From positions 1 through 6,967 of the forward strand of contig JADLDQ010000110.1 of NCBI GenBank assembly GCA_020846575.1: a DNA stretch of 6,967 nucleotides. The letters run 5' to 3'. The position numbers were made by a program, and so were the translations under genes. The notes under the pieces are model-generated. The model saw only the letters and a list, made by a program, of their open reading frames with translations, had not been told where the DNA came from and ran no database searches. The stretch is from Burkholderiales bacterium. Its GTDB lineage: Bacteria; Pseudomonadota; Gammaproteobacteria; Burkholderiales; SG8-39. Positions 1 to 5,889 of this stretch are shown piece after piece. Positions within the stretch are counted from its first letter, which is position 1, and each line of letters starts with the position of its first letter.

Positions 1-192
1 CGCCGCCCCCGCGGCGATCGCCTCCGGGTCCCGGTCGAGCGCAACCAGCCGCCCGCGCGGGCCGAGCCGCTCGAGTATCCGGCGCGCGTGACCGCCACGG
101 CCGAAGGTCGCATCGACGAAGGTGCCTTGCGCGCGGGCGTCGATGCCGAGCGCATCGAGGGCTTCGCTGGCGAGCACCGGTTCATGTTTCAC
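1..192 (-). CDS. rsmH: 16S rRNA (cytosine1402-N4)-methyltransferase RsmH, N-terminal part (runs off the window)
   Basis: RsmH (MraW) uses S-adenosylmethionine to methylate N4 of C1402 in the ribosomal P site. Only the first 64 residues are present; the gene continues beyond base 1. Reading from GTG at 192 the protein begins VKHEPVLASEAL, the usual HxPVL opening of the family, followed by the SAM-binding motif DATFGRGGH at residues 27-35 and LDRDPEA at 52-58. The GTG lies 7 bases after the mraZ stop codon on the same strand, the standard mraZ-rsmH order at the head of the dcw cluster. No strong Shine-Dalgarno sequence is visible, so translation may be coupled to mraZ. The nearby ATG at 185-183 is out of frame. 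Identification is secure; the start rests on family alignment. Confidence 0.93.
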   Translation of the reverse strand, partial: MKHEPVLASEALDALGIDARAQGTFVDATFGRGGHARRILERLGPRGRLVALDRDPEAIAAGAA

Positions 193-199
193 CGCCGCG

Positions 200-643
200 T
201 CAGAGCGAGAAGTTCTCGGGACCCGGCGGCGGTGCCGCGCCGGTGCGCGGCAGCGCCTCGCCCAACCGCGACTGCCAAGCGGCGAGGTCCCAGAGCTCGA
301 AGCGGTTGCCCTGGCCGACGAGCATCACGTTCTTGTCCAGGCCCCCGAACTTGCGCAGCGCCGGGGAGACGAGGATACGGCCCGAGCCGTCCACGTCCAC
401 CTCTTCGGCGTGGCCGATCAGCAGCCGCTGCCACCAGCGCGTCTGTTCGTCGAAGGAGGAAAGGGACTGGACGCGCGCGGCTACTGCGTCCCAGGCGAGC
501 TTCGGGTACAACAGGACGCACGCGTCCGGATGTGCGGTCAGAACCAGCCGCGTGCCGCCCGCGAGCAGCGCGTCTCGATGCTTGGTGGGTACCGCGAGGC
601 GACCCTTGGCATCGAGTGTGAGTTCACTGGCCCCCTGAAACAC
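200..643 (-). CDS. mraZ: MraZ, transcriptional regulator of the dcw cluster
   Basis: MraZ is a ring-forming AbrB-fold DNA-binding protein that represses its own division/cell-wall operon by binding repeats near the promoter. From GTG 643 the product has 147 residues, normal for the family, and begins (M)FQGASELTLDAKGR. The two conserved DxxxR motifs are visible: DAKGR at residues 11-15 and DGSGR at 85-89, one per half of the duplicated fold. The GTG is preceded by a purine-rich AAGAAGGGGG block about 8 bases upstream. An ATG 28 codons further upstream lies inside the promoter/operator region and would add a non-homologous extension, so it was rejected. The stop is 7 bases before rsmH, indicating co-transcription. 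Confidence 0.95.
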   Translation of the reverse strand: MFQGASELTLDAKGRLAVPTKHRDALLAGGTRLVLTAHPDACVLLYPKLAWDAVAARVQSLSSFDEQTRWWQRLLIGHAEEVDVDGSGRILVSPALRKFGGLDKNVMLVGQGNRFELWDLAAWQSRLGEALPRTGAAPPPGPENFSL

Positions 644-671
644 GCCGGCTGCCCCCTTCTTGTCCGGGATA

Positions 672-695
672 TACCACCAATCCCAGAAATTCCCA
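672..695 (-). promoter_or_regulatory. MraZ-type operator repeats in the mraZ leader
   Basis: On the minus strand two TGGGA boxes (bases 695-691 and 685-681) are spaced by exactly 10 bp, one helical turn. A weaker TGGTA follows at 676-672, 9 bp further on. A degenerate TGGCA lies at 715-711, 20 bp upstream of the first box. The known E. coli MraZ sites are TGGGN direct repeats with 5-nt spacers just downstream of the transcription start, and these fit. Autoregulation of this operon is inferred. Confidence 0.75.
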
Positions 696-714
696 CTTTT
701 TGCTACGACGTGCC

Positions 715-743
715 ACTTTAGTGACAATTCGTAGAGGGGTCAA
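715..743 (-). promoter_or_regulatory. Predicted sigma70-type promoter of the mraZ-rsmH operon
   Basis: On the minus strand TTGACC (743-738; 5 of 6 consensus bases) is followed after exactly 17 bp by TAAAGT (720-715; 4 of 6). Transcription would start near 708, giving a leader of about 65 nt that contains the MraZ repeats, the geometry expected for mra promoters. Prediction from sequence only. Confidence 0.65.
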
Positions 744-824
744 GGCAGGTCGAGGAATTATTTGTGTTGCGACAGGGACTTAAGTGAACTATTCGAGCAA
801 GAAGCTCCGTAGTACGAATTTCGT

Positions 825-857
825 TTTCAAATAAGATACATACATCACTATTTGAAA
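825..857. repeat. AT-rich 9-bp perfect inverted repeat
   Basis: TTTCAAATA at 825-833 is repeated inverted as TATTTGAAA at 849-857 with a 15-bp spacer (centre-to-centre 24 bp). A small odd palindrome, ACGAA-t-TTCGT, lies next to it at 814-824. It sits about 80-140 bp upstream of the mraZ -35 box. It could be an operator for a dimeric regulator or a weak hairpin; function unknown. Confidence 0.5.
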
Positions 858-1035
858 GTATCGCATTAATTCAGGATCAGAACAGGCGGGAATGCCTTCT
901 CCCCGGCGGTGTTGCCGATGCGGAGATCCAACCGGATCGCTCGGCGATGCGCCGCGGCACCTCGCCACGATCGACCCCTGTCCCGAAGGGCATGGCCGAT
1001 GCGCTGGTGCGCCCCCCCCAACGGGAGGCGTTCTG

Positions 1036-1680
1036 CTACTCGACGCTGGCGTGCTTCCTGGCCGATTCGTTTCGCTCGGGCGAGCCGCCTTTCTTCTTCT
1101 CGGCGTCGCGCTTTGCCATGAAATCGGCCAGTTCGCCGTGCTGGGTGTGAAGCGTGAGCAACCAGCGCTGGCCGCCGGACATGAAGCCGATGTAGTGCCC
1201 CAGTTCCACCAGTTCCGGTTCGGTGAACAGCCTGTGCAGTTCTTCCCACATGGCGTCGTCGGCGTCGAGCGGGTTGCCGATGATCGCGTCGCAATAGCGC
1301 AGGGCGACCTTCTCGCGGGGCGTGAACTCGTCGGACTGCAGAAACGACTGCTTCTCGTCCAGGAGCGACATCCGGTGGCCCTTGATCTGCACGAACTGTG
1401 CAGAATTCATCTGCCCTCAATAGTGGCAGTCGGTGTTGAACATGCGCCCCCAGGAAGTCGACATGCGCGCGCGCATCAATTCGCGCAGTTCCGGCTCGAG
1501 CACGCCTTCTGCGCGCATGGTCACGCCCAGCATCGTGAACGAGCGCATGACCGCCTTGTTGTGAGCGCGGATGGCCTGGTTCTCGGGTCCGGGAGTCCCG
1601 GTCTTCAGCGCATCGTCCATCCAGGAACGCATTTCCGGATCGGCGATGTCCTCGGGGTGTATGAAACTGATGCGCGCCAT
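1036..1680 (-). CDS. CMD/AhpD-like family selenoprotein with a C-x-x-Sec motif (in-frame UGA at 1419-1417)
   Basis: The frame from ATG 1680 gives 87 residues, meets UGA at 1419-1417, and continues in the same frame for 126 codons to the stop at 1036. Read through with selenocysteine it is 214 residues, a normal length for this carboxymuconolactone decarboxylase-like family. The first part carries the family segment around residues 33-70 (ENQAIRAHNKAVMRSF, LEPELRELMR); the second carries FTPREKVALRYCDAI (119-133) and LFTEPELVELGHYIGF (151-166). The UGA is residue 88 in DCHY-U-GQMNS; relatives I recall have ECEYCGNQRS there, so Sec replaces the second Cys of the CxxC redox pair (C85, U88). AhpD-type members use this pair for thiol-disulfide or peroxide chemistry; the substrate here is unknown. 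A strong GGGAGG lies 6 bases before the ATG. Alternative: a Cys-to-stop mutation in a pseudogene, made less likely by the SECIS-like stem and the absence of other lesions. Confidence 0.78.
1386..1404 (-). promoter_or_regulatory. Predicted bacterial SECIS element downstream of the UGA
   Basis: In the minus-strand mRNA, CUGCAC (1403-1398) pairs perfectly with GUGCAG (1392-1387), closing the 5-nt loop AGUUC. A U-A pair (1404/1386) extends the stem to 7 bp. The loop begins 20 nt after the UGA, has G as its second base, and a U (1405) just below the stem is free to bulge. E. coli fdhF has its SelB-binding minihelix at a very similar distance with an AGGUCU loop. The element lies within coding sequence, as is usual in bacteria. 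It would recruit SelB with Sec-tRNA. Confidence 0.7.
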
Positions 1681-1905
1681 GCAGTGCCTCCCATTCGCGT
1701 CTCACCGCGGCTTGTCTGCCGCAGGCCGCCCTGCCGCAGTCGAAAAATCGTACCCTGAGTCGCGCGTGAAGGAAAGCGGCCTTCGGCGCTTCCCGCACTC
1801 TGCACCGTCGTGAATGCGAACTTCGCGGCGCAGAAAAAGGAAGGCGCATTCGGGAACGACGGCGTATGATTTTCGGCGCACATTGAAGAGGCAAAGGAAG
1901 CTCCC
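1681..1905. promoter_or_regulatory. Divergent intergenic region between the CMD selenoprotein and the first binding-protein gene
   Basis: Two divergent genes share this 225-bp gap, so it should hold both promoters. Plus strand: TATGAT at 1865-1870 (5 of 6 of a -10 box) lies 35 bp before the ATG at 1906, without a clear -35; AAGGAAG precedes that ATG by about 5 bases. Minus strand: TACGAT at 1752-1747 is a possible weak -10 for the CMD gene, also without a good -35. Both are tentative. Confidence 0.35.
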
Positions 1906-2892
1906 ATGGCCGCCAGACTGACTGCAATCGGCTGCGCAATGCTCGTTGGCGCGGCATCTCACGCAGTACAGGCGCAGGCGCCGGGCACAGCGGGGGACTA
2001 TCCCAACAAGCCCATCCGCATGATCGTGCACCAGGACGCGGGCAGCGCCGGCGACAACAGCGCTCGCGTCATGGCGCCGCCGCGGGCGGAGGCGCTGGGC
2101 CAGCCGGTCATCGTGGAGAACCGGCCGGGTGCCGGCGGCGCCATCGGCATGCGCCTTGCCGCGGCGGCAACGCCGAATGGCTATACGGTGATCGCCGTGG
2201 GCAGCCCCATCATGGTCCTGCCCTATGTGCACAAGGATCTGGGTTACGACCTGTTTCGCGATTTCGCCGGGATCGGGAGGTATTCGATTTCGCACAACGC
2301 CCTTGTCGTTCCTCCCGGCGTGCAGGCCGGCAGCGTGAAGGAACTGATCGCCCTGGCGAAGGCGAAACCCGGGCAGCTCAACATGGCCACAGCCGGCATG
2401 GGCTCGGCGAGCCACCTTGCGGGGATGCTTTTCAACGCGCTGGCGGATATCCAGGCGCTGGTGGTTCCGTACAAGGGGGGCGGTGCGGCGATCACCTCCC
2501 TGATCGCCGGCGAAACCCAGTATTACGTGACGCCTCTTTCGGCGGTGCTCGGGCAAGTGCGGACCGGGCGGCTCAAGGCGCTGGGCGTGGGCGGCGAGCG
2601 CCGTGTGTCCCAGCTGCCGGATGTACCGACGATCGCGGAAGCGGGAGTGCCTTCCTATCAGAGTGTCGGCTGGGGCGGCATGCTGGCGCCCAGGGGAACG
2701 CCTTCGGCCACCATGGCGAGGCTCATGGACAAGCTGGCCGCGATCATGGCGCTGGCCGCCGTCCAGCAGCAGCTCGTCAAAATCGGGGTCGAACCGTCCG
2801 TGCTCCTGGGCGCGGAGTTCGAGCAGTTCATGCGCGAGGATCTCGAGCGCTTCGGAATCGCGGCCAGGGCGGCGAATCTGAAACCCAACTGA
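1906..2892 (+). CDS. Bug/TctC-family tripartite tricarboxylate transporter substrate-binding protein (first copy)
   Basis: Periplasmic solute-binding protein of the Bug family, which captures small organic acids, amides or aromatics for TctAB-type uptake or sensing. It has 328 residues, the usual length. A signal peptide with hydrophobic core at about residues 5-18 ends at VQA-QA (likely cleavage after A23). Family landmarks follow: YPNKPIRMIV (32-41), ALGQPVIVENRPGAGG (63-78), then VPYKGGGAAITSLIAGE and LPDVPTIAEAGVP in the C-terminal half. The usual VPFPPGG ligand-loop motif is replaced by VHQDAGSAGD (41-50); only the final Asp is kept, which suggests an unusual ligand. The start is supported by AAGGAAG just upstream. 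It is probably expressed with the downstream genes, although a 196-bp gap follows. The ligand cannot be read from the sequence. Confidence 0.9.
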   Translation: MAARLTAIGCAMLVGAASHAVQAQAPGTAGDYPNKPIRMIVHQDAGSAGDNSARVMAPPRAEALGQPVIVENRPGAGGAIGMRLAAAATPNGYTVIAVGSPIMVLPYVHKDLGYDLFRDFAGIGRYSISHNALVVPPGVQAGSVKELIALAKAKPGQLNMATAGMGSASHLAGMLFNALADIQALVVPYKGGGAAITSLIAGETQYYVTPLSAVLGQVRTGRLKALGVGGERRVSQLPDVPTIAEAGVPSYQSVGWGGMLAPRGTPSATMARLMDKLAAIMALAAVQQQLVKIGVEPSVLLGAEFEQFMREDLERFGIAARAANLKPN

Positions 2893-2904
2893 CACCCGTT
2901 GTGC

Positions 2905-2921
2905 CGGCGCTGCGAGCGCCG
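2905..2921 (+). terminator. Short GC-rich hairpin after the first binding-protein gene
   Basis: CGGCGCT (2905-2911) and AGCGCCG (2915-2921) form a perfect 7-bp stem with a 3-base loop, 13 bases after the stop codon. No T-tract follows, so it may be a weak terminator, a pause site or an mRNA 3'-end stabiliser separating the binding-protein message from the M24-like gene. Confidence 0.35.
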
Positions 2922-3088
2922 CCGGAAAGGCAGGCTGACACGGGACGAGACCTCGCGGCCGGACCGAATCCGGGCTGGGGTATGCCTCGTGAAAGGGTGG
3001 CGCGCGCACTGCGCTGCCGCGTAAGGGCTTTGCGGGCGGATGGAGGTTCGACCGCCTTGAATCACTTGCAGAAAAGGATCATGCGCCC

Positions 3089-4405
3089 ATGACGTCTCCA
3101 GCTCAGACAGTCCCGGTCCGCCCCGCTGCGGCGCCCTGGTCGGAACTGCGCCACAAGCTCGACGAGGACCGCCTGTTCAACAACATGCGCGGCACGCCCT
3201 ACTACCACGACGCAAGGTACGAGCAGTTCTCGGCGCAGGAGTACGCGCGGCGTTACGCGGCCCTGCGCGCCAAGATGCGCGAACAGCGACTGGACTGCGC
3301 CATCGTGCCCGGCGGGCCTCACCATTGGAGCTTCGGCGGCGGCATGCTCTGGCTCACCGGCCACTGGGAGTGGCACGCGATCGCCAATTACGTGGTCGTG
3401 CCGCTGGAAGGCGAGCCGACCCTGATCTACTCGATGGGGGGCACCCACGCCGAAGCCGTGCGGCGCGAGACCGCCGCCGCTCTCTCGGACGTGCGCTCCA
3501 GCCGCGGCGGGCGCTTCGCCGAAGTCATGGTCGAGCGCATTCGCGAGCTCGGCCTGGAGAGCGGGCGCATCGGCCTGCTCGAAGTCGATCCGCGCTTCGG
3601 CGACTACCTGCCGGTCAACCAGTTCGAAGTGCTGACGCGGTCCCTTCCCCAGGCCCAGTGGGTTTTCACCCGCGGATGGATGCACGAACTGCTGGCGGTG
3701 CACAGCGAGGAGGAGCTCGATTGCATCCGTGTCGCCGGCCGCCTGTGCGCGCGCGCCATGGAAGCGCTGGTGCAGCGCGCCCGGCCGGGCGTGACCGAGG
3801 CTCAGCTCCGCGCCGCCGCGGCGCACGCCATGCTGGAAGGCGGCGGCGACGTGGATTTCATCATCCTGTCATCGACGCCGATGGCCGAGCCGGCCCTGAT
3901 TTTCGGAAGCCCGCGCCCCTCGGGACGGGTCCTGTGTGAAGGCGACATGATCCTCATGGAACTGGCGGCCGGATACCGGGGCTACACCGCGCAGATCGGT
4001 TCGCCCATCTGCGTGGGCAAGCCGACCGCCGCCGTGCAGAGATTCTGGGACGACATCGCCCTGCCCGGCTTCGAGCGCATCGTGGCCGAGGTCGCGCCCG
4101 GCAGGCCGGTCGAAGCCATGCGCAGCGCGGGGCGCTTCTTCCGCGAAAACGGCGCGCAGTCGCGGCCGATTCACGTGCACGGCATCGACCTGATCAGCAG
4201 CGGGCCCCACGTCTTTGCCGATCGTGTGGACGTGGAGACGTTCACCGAAGTCCTGCGTCCCGGGATGGTGCTGGTCGTGGAACCCAATCCCTGCACCGCC
4301 GACGGCAGCCTGGGGATGTTCTTCGGGCACACCTTCATCGTGACGCCGACGGGGCGTGAATGCGTCACGCCGTTTCCCTGGAAGCTGGCCGTCGCCGGGT
4401 CGTAG
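3089..4405 (+). CDS. M24-family (pita-bread fold) Xaa-Pro peptidase-like protein with most metal ligands replaced
   Basis: This 438-residue protein has a creatinase/prolidase-like N-terminal domain (about residues 50-190: YARRYAALRAKMREQRLDC, then NYVVVPLEGEPTLIY) and an M24 catalytic-fold domain (about 205-425: EEELDCIRVAGRLCARAMEA, then GDMILMELAAGYRGYTAQ, HVHGIDL, GMVLVVEPN, FIVTPTGRECVT). M24 metallopeptidases bind two metals through D, D, H, E, E. Aligning by motif, these positions are E291, Q302, H364, E398 and G413, so only the His and one Glu remain. A metal-independent or altered activity is therefore likelier than a classical aminopeptidase; creatinase is a known non-metal member of this fold. 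No signal peptide is seen, so it is probably cytoplasmic. The start follows a GGA-containing site about 10 bases upstream. It lies between two binding-protein genes and may process their ligand. Family assignment is firm; the reaction is unknown. Confidence 0.85.
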   Translation: MTSPAQTVPVRPAAAPWSELRHKLDEDRLFNNMRGTPYYHDARYEQFSAQEYARRYAALRAKMREQRLDCAIVPGGPHHWSFGGGMLWLTGHWEWHAIANYVVVPLEGEPTLIYSMGGTHAEAVRRETAAALSDVRSSRGGRFAEVMVERIRELGLESGRIGLLEVDPRFGDYLPVNQFEVLTRSLPQAQWVFTRGWMHELLAVHSEEELDCIRVAGRLCARAMEALVQRARPGVTEAQLRAAAAHAMLEGGGDVDFIILSSTPMAEPALIFGSPRPSGRVLCEGDMILMELAAGYRGYTAQIGSPICVGKPTAAVQRFWDDIALPGFERIVAEVAPGRPVEAMRSAGRFFRENGAQSRPIHVHGIDLISSGPHVFADRVDVETFTEVLRPGMVLVVEPNPCTADGSLGMFFGHTFIVTPTGRECVTPFPWKLAVAGS

Positions 4406-4432
4406 ACGCAAGGCAGATACGCCGGTGCCGCA

Positions 4433-4456
4433 GCAGCGCCGTCCACGAAGCGCTGC
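4433..4456 (+). other. Intergenic hairpin between the M24-like and second binding-protein genes
   Basis: GCAGCGC (4433-4439) pairs with GCGCTGC (4450-4456) around a 10-base loop, in the 91-bp gap between the two genes. A separate perfect 10-bp palindrome, GAGATATCTC, lies at 4463-4472, just upstream of the next ribosome binding site. There is no T-tract, so this is probably not a full terminator. It could be a processing or pausing structure; function unproven. Confidence 0.3.
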
Positions 4457-4496
4457 GCGGTCGGAGATATCTCATCGCTCAGGGAGCCAGAACGCC

Positions 4497-5459
4497 ATGC
4501 AGAGGATCACTCTCGCCCTCGCCGTGCTCGCCGCGTCGGCGGCTGTCCTGCCCGTGCACGCGCAGGAATTTCCCGCCAGGCCGGTGAGGATCGTCGTCCC
4601 CTTCCCCGCGGGGTCGCTCACCGACACGCTGTCACGACTGGTCGCGGAAGGACTCCACCGGAAATGGAGCCAGCCGGTTCTCGTCGAGAACCGCGGGGGC
4701 GCCTCCGGCAACATCGGCGCAGAGGCGGGCGCCAAGTCCACGCCCGACGGCCACACGCTGCTGTTCTCGCCGACATCCCTGTTCGTCACGCAGAAGATGC
4801 TCTATTCCAGGCTCGCCTACGACCCGGATGCGTTCGTGCCGGTCTCGGTGATCGCGATCGCGCCCGTCGTGCTGCTGGCGAACCCCAAGGTGCCCGCGCA
4901 AAGCGTGCAGGAGCTGATCGCTCATGCGAAGGCCAACCCGGACCGCCTCAACTATGCCTCGAGCGGGGTCGGCGGTCTGCCGCACCTGGGCGCCGAGCTC
5001 TTCAAGTCGATGGCCGGGATCAGGATCGTCCACGTCCCCTACCAGGGCACGGCGCCTTCGCTCGCGGCCCTTCTGGCAGGGCAGGTCGACATGCTGTTCG
5101 ACGCCGTGGGCGCCGCGCTCCCCAGCATTCGCGCCGGCAAACTGCGCGTGCTCGCGGTCTGCGGCGATAAGCGCTATCCCGGCCTGCCCGAGGTGCCCGC
5201 CATGAACGAGGTGCTGCCGGGATTCTCGTCCTCGGTCTGGGTGGCGCTGGCGGCGCCGCCGAAGACGCCCGCCGCGATCGCGGGCCGGATTTCGGCCGCG
5301 GCCGCAGAAGTGGTGAGGCAGCCCGACGTGACCCGGCGCATGCTCGATCTGAGCTTCGAAGCGATCGGGAGCTCGCCCGAGGAGATGGCGCACCGGGTCA
5401 AGCAGGAGATCGAGCGCTGGGGCAAGGTCGTGCGGCTGACCGGGGCGAAGGTGGAGTAG
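4497..5459 (+). CDS. Bug/TctC-family tripartite tricarboxylate transporter substrate-binding protein (second copy)
   Basis: A 320-residue periplasmic binding protein. The signal peptide starts MQRITLALAVLAASAAVLPVHA with likely cleavage after A22, leaving QEFPARPVRIVVPFPAGS. Here the Bug ligand-loop motif is canonical (PFPAGSLTD, residues 35-43), unlike the first copy. Further family features are QPVLVENRGGASGNIGAEA (59-77), VHVPYQGTAPSLAALLAGQVDMLFD and LPEVPAMNEVLPGF. The frame is open from an ATG at 4356 inside the M24-like gene, but those 47 extra residues are Arg/Pro-rich and non-homologous. ATG 4497 sits directly before the signal peptide with AGGGAG about 10 bases upstream, so it was chosen. 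It lies 91 bp downstream of the M24-like gene on the same strand, probably in one operon. No TctA/TctB membrane partner is in the window. Confidence 0.93.
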   Translation: MQRITLALAVLAASAAVLPVHAQEFPARPVRIVVPFPAGSLTDTLSRLVAEGLHRKWSQPVLVENRGGASGNIGAEAGAKSTPDGHTLLFSPTSLFVTQKMLYSRLAYDPDAFVPVSVIAIAPVVLLANPKVPAQSVQELIAHAKANPDRLNYASSGVGGLPHLGAELFKSMAGIRIVHVPYQGTAPSLAALLAGQVDMLFDAVGAALPSIRAGKLRVLAVCGDKRYPGLPEVPAMNEVLPGFSSSVWVALAAPPKTPAAIAGRISAAAAEVVRQPDVTRRMLDLSFEAIGSSPEEMAHRVKQEIERWGKVVRLTGAKVE

Positions 5460-5578
5460 GGGCGGTCGAGAAACGGCGTCGAACGGGTCCCGGCGGCGTC
5501 ACGCGACCGGATTCCCCGCCCCATCGTCCCGAGGAAGGATCGGCTTTCGACCGGCATCGAAAGGCCGCGAGGGGGGAT

Positions 5579-5620
5579 CTGCGCCACCCGGGTCGCCGGC
5601 TTCGGCGCAGTTCCCTTTCG
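5579..5620 (+). terminator. Candidate terminator downstream of the second binding-protein gene
   Basis: CTGCGCC (5579-5585) and GGCGCAG (5604-5610) form a perfect 7-bp stem around an 18-base loop, followed by the pyrimidine stretch TTCCCTTTC. The loop is longer than usual for an intrinsic terminator. It lies about 120 bases after the stop of the plus-strand gene group. Confidence 0.35.
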
Positions 5621-5642
5621 GGAGCGCGTTCGCTCCGGAGGG
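5613..5642. terminator. Long imperfect hairpin between convergent genes
   Basis: GGAGCG (5621-5626) and CGCTCC (5631-5636) close a CGTT loop. The stem extends past a G-G mismatch by two pairs, then by CCC (5613-5615) with GGG (5640-5642) past a two-base bulge. It sits between the plus-strand operon end and the minus-strand Hpt remnant and could act in both directions, but lacks a T-tract. It partly overlaps the tail of the hairpin just upstream. Confidence 0.3.
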
Positions 5643-5664
5643 TTCGAGCGGCTGCCTGCCGGAA

Positions 5665-5889
5665 TCACTGGCGAATGCTCTCGCGCAACCGCCGCGCCTC
5701 GCGCCGCCGCCGCGCCTCGCGCAGCGCCGCGGCGTAAGCGTCGACGGCGGCCCTCAGCGCGCCGACCCCCTCCGGCCGGCAGGGCTCGCCGCGCACGAGC
5801 CTTTCTTCCATCGCCTCGGCGAGATCCGCCATGCGCAACGCGCCCACGGAGCGGGCGGAGCCCTTCATCGAATGCACGCTCATCCTCAT
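5665..5889 (-). pseudogene. Remnant of a histidine phosphotransfer (Hpt) domain protein, N-terminally truncated
   Basis: The product from ATG 5889 (74 residues) begins MRMSVHSMKGSARSVGA, which matches the phospho-acceptor block of Hpt domains (HxxKGSAxxxGA). The His would be residue 6 from this ATG. It continues with a helix like the one after the active site (LRMADLAEAMEERLVRG), and ends in an Arg/Glu-rich helix at a TGA. A complete Hpt domain needs about 50 residues before the His to form the four-helix bundle; here the frame is open for only 16 more codons and then meets TGA at 5940-5938. This is therefore the C-terminal end of a phosphorelay protein, perhaps a hybrid sensor kinase, whose upstream part is gone. 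It is unlikely to be functional. Domain recognition is good; the parent gene is unknown. Confidence 0.6.

Larger units (their letters stand above)
644..1035. other. Gene-free region between the CMD gene and mraZ
   Basis: This 392-bp stretch holds the mraZ leader, operator and promoter at its left end. An AT-rich section at about 760-875 contrasts with the GC-rich surroundings and contains the inverted repeat described separately. The part from about 880 to 1035 is GC-rich again, with a run of eight C at 1012-1019. Frames open through it have no family resemblance that I can recognise. No clear terminator for the CMD gene was found here. Confidence 0.6.

Noticed and set aside
644..727. Longer MraZ starting at ATG 727
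   Set aside because: The extension would cover the operator and most of the promoter-proximal leader, and MraZ proteins begin at (M)FQGA; GTG 643 fits both.
1012..1019. Run of eight C as a possible phase-variable tract or frameshift
   Set aside because: It lies outside any supported gene, 17 bases beyond the CMD stop codon, so there is no reading frame for it to switch.
1036..1410. A separate small protein starting at ATG 1410, just after the UGA
   Set aside because: It would begin inside the CMD fold directly after the active-site position, and the upstream 87 residues supply the missing half in the same frame. Reinitiation is possible but explains the CxxU position and the SECIS-like stem less well.
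866..1957. Long open frame on the minus strand overlapping the CMD gene
   Set aside because: Arg/His/Ala-rich composition with no recognisable domain, typical of an antisense or off-frame shadow in GC-rich DNA. The CMD frame has family motifs and a ribosome binding site.
1702..3009. 435-codon minus-strand frame opposite the first binding protein
   Set aside because: It mirrors a well-supported plus-strand Bug gene, and its sequence is Arg/His-rich low-complexity without motifs.
3062..3826. 254-codon minus-strand frame opposite the M24-like gene
   Set aside because: Antisense shadow of a clear M24-fold coding frame, with no domain of its own.
4356..4496. 47-residue N-terminal extension of the second binding protein
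   Set aside because: It overlaps the end of the M24-like gene and would place the signal peptide in the interior of the protein.
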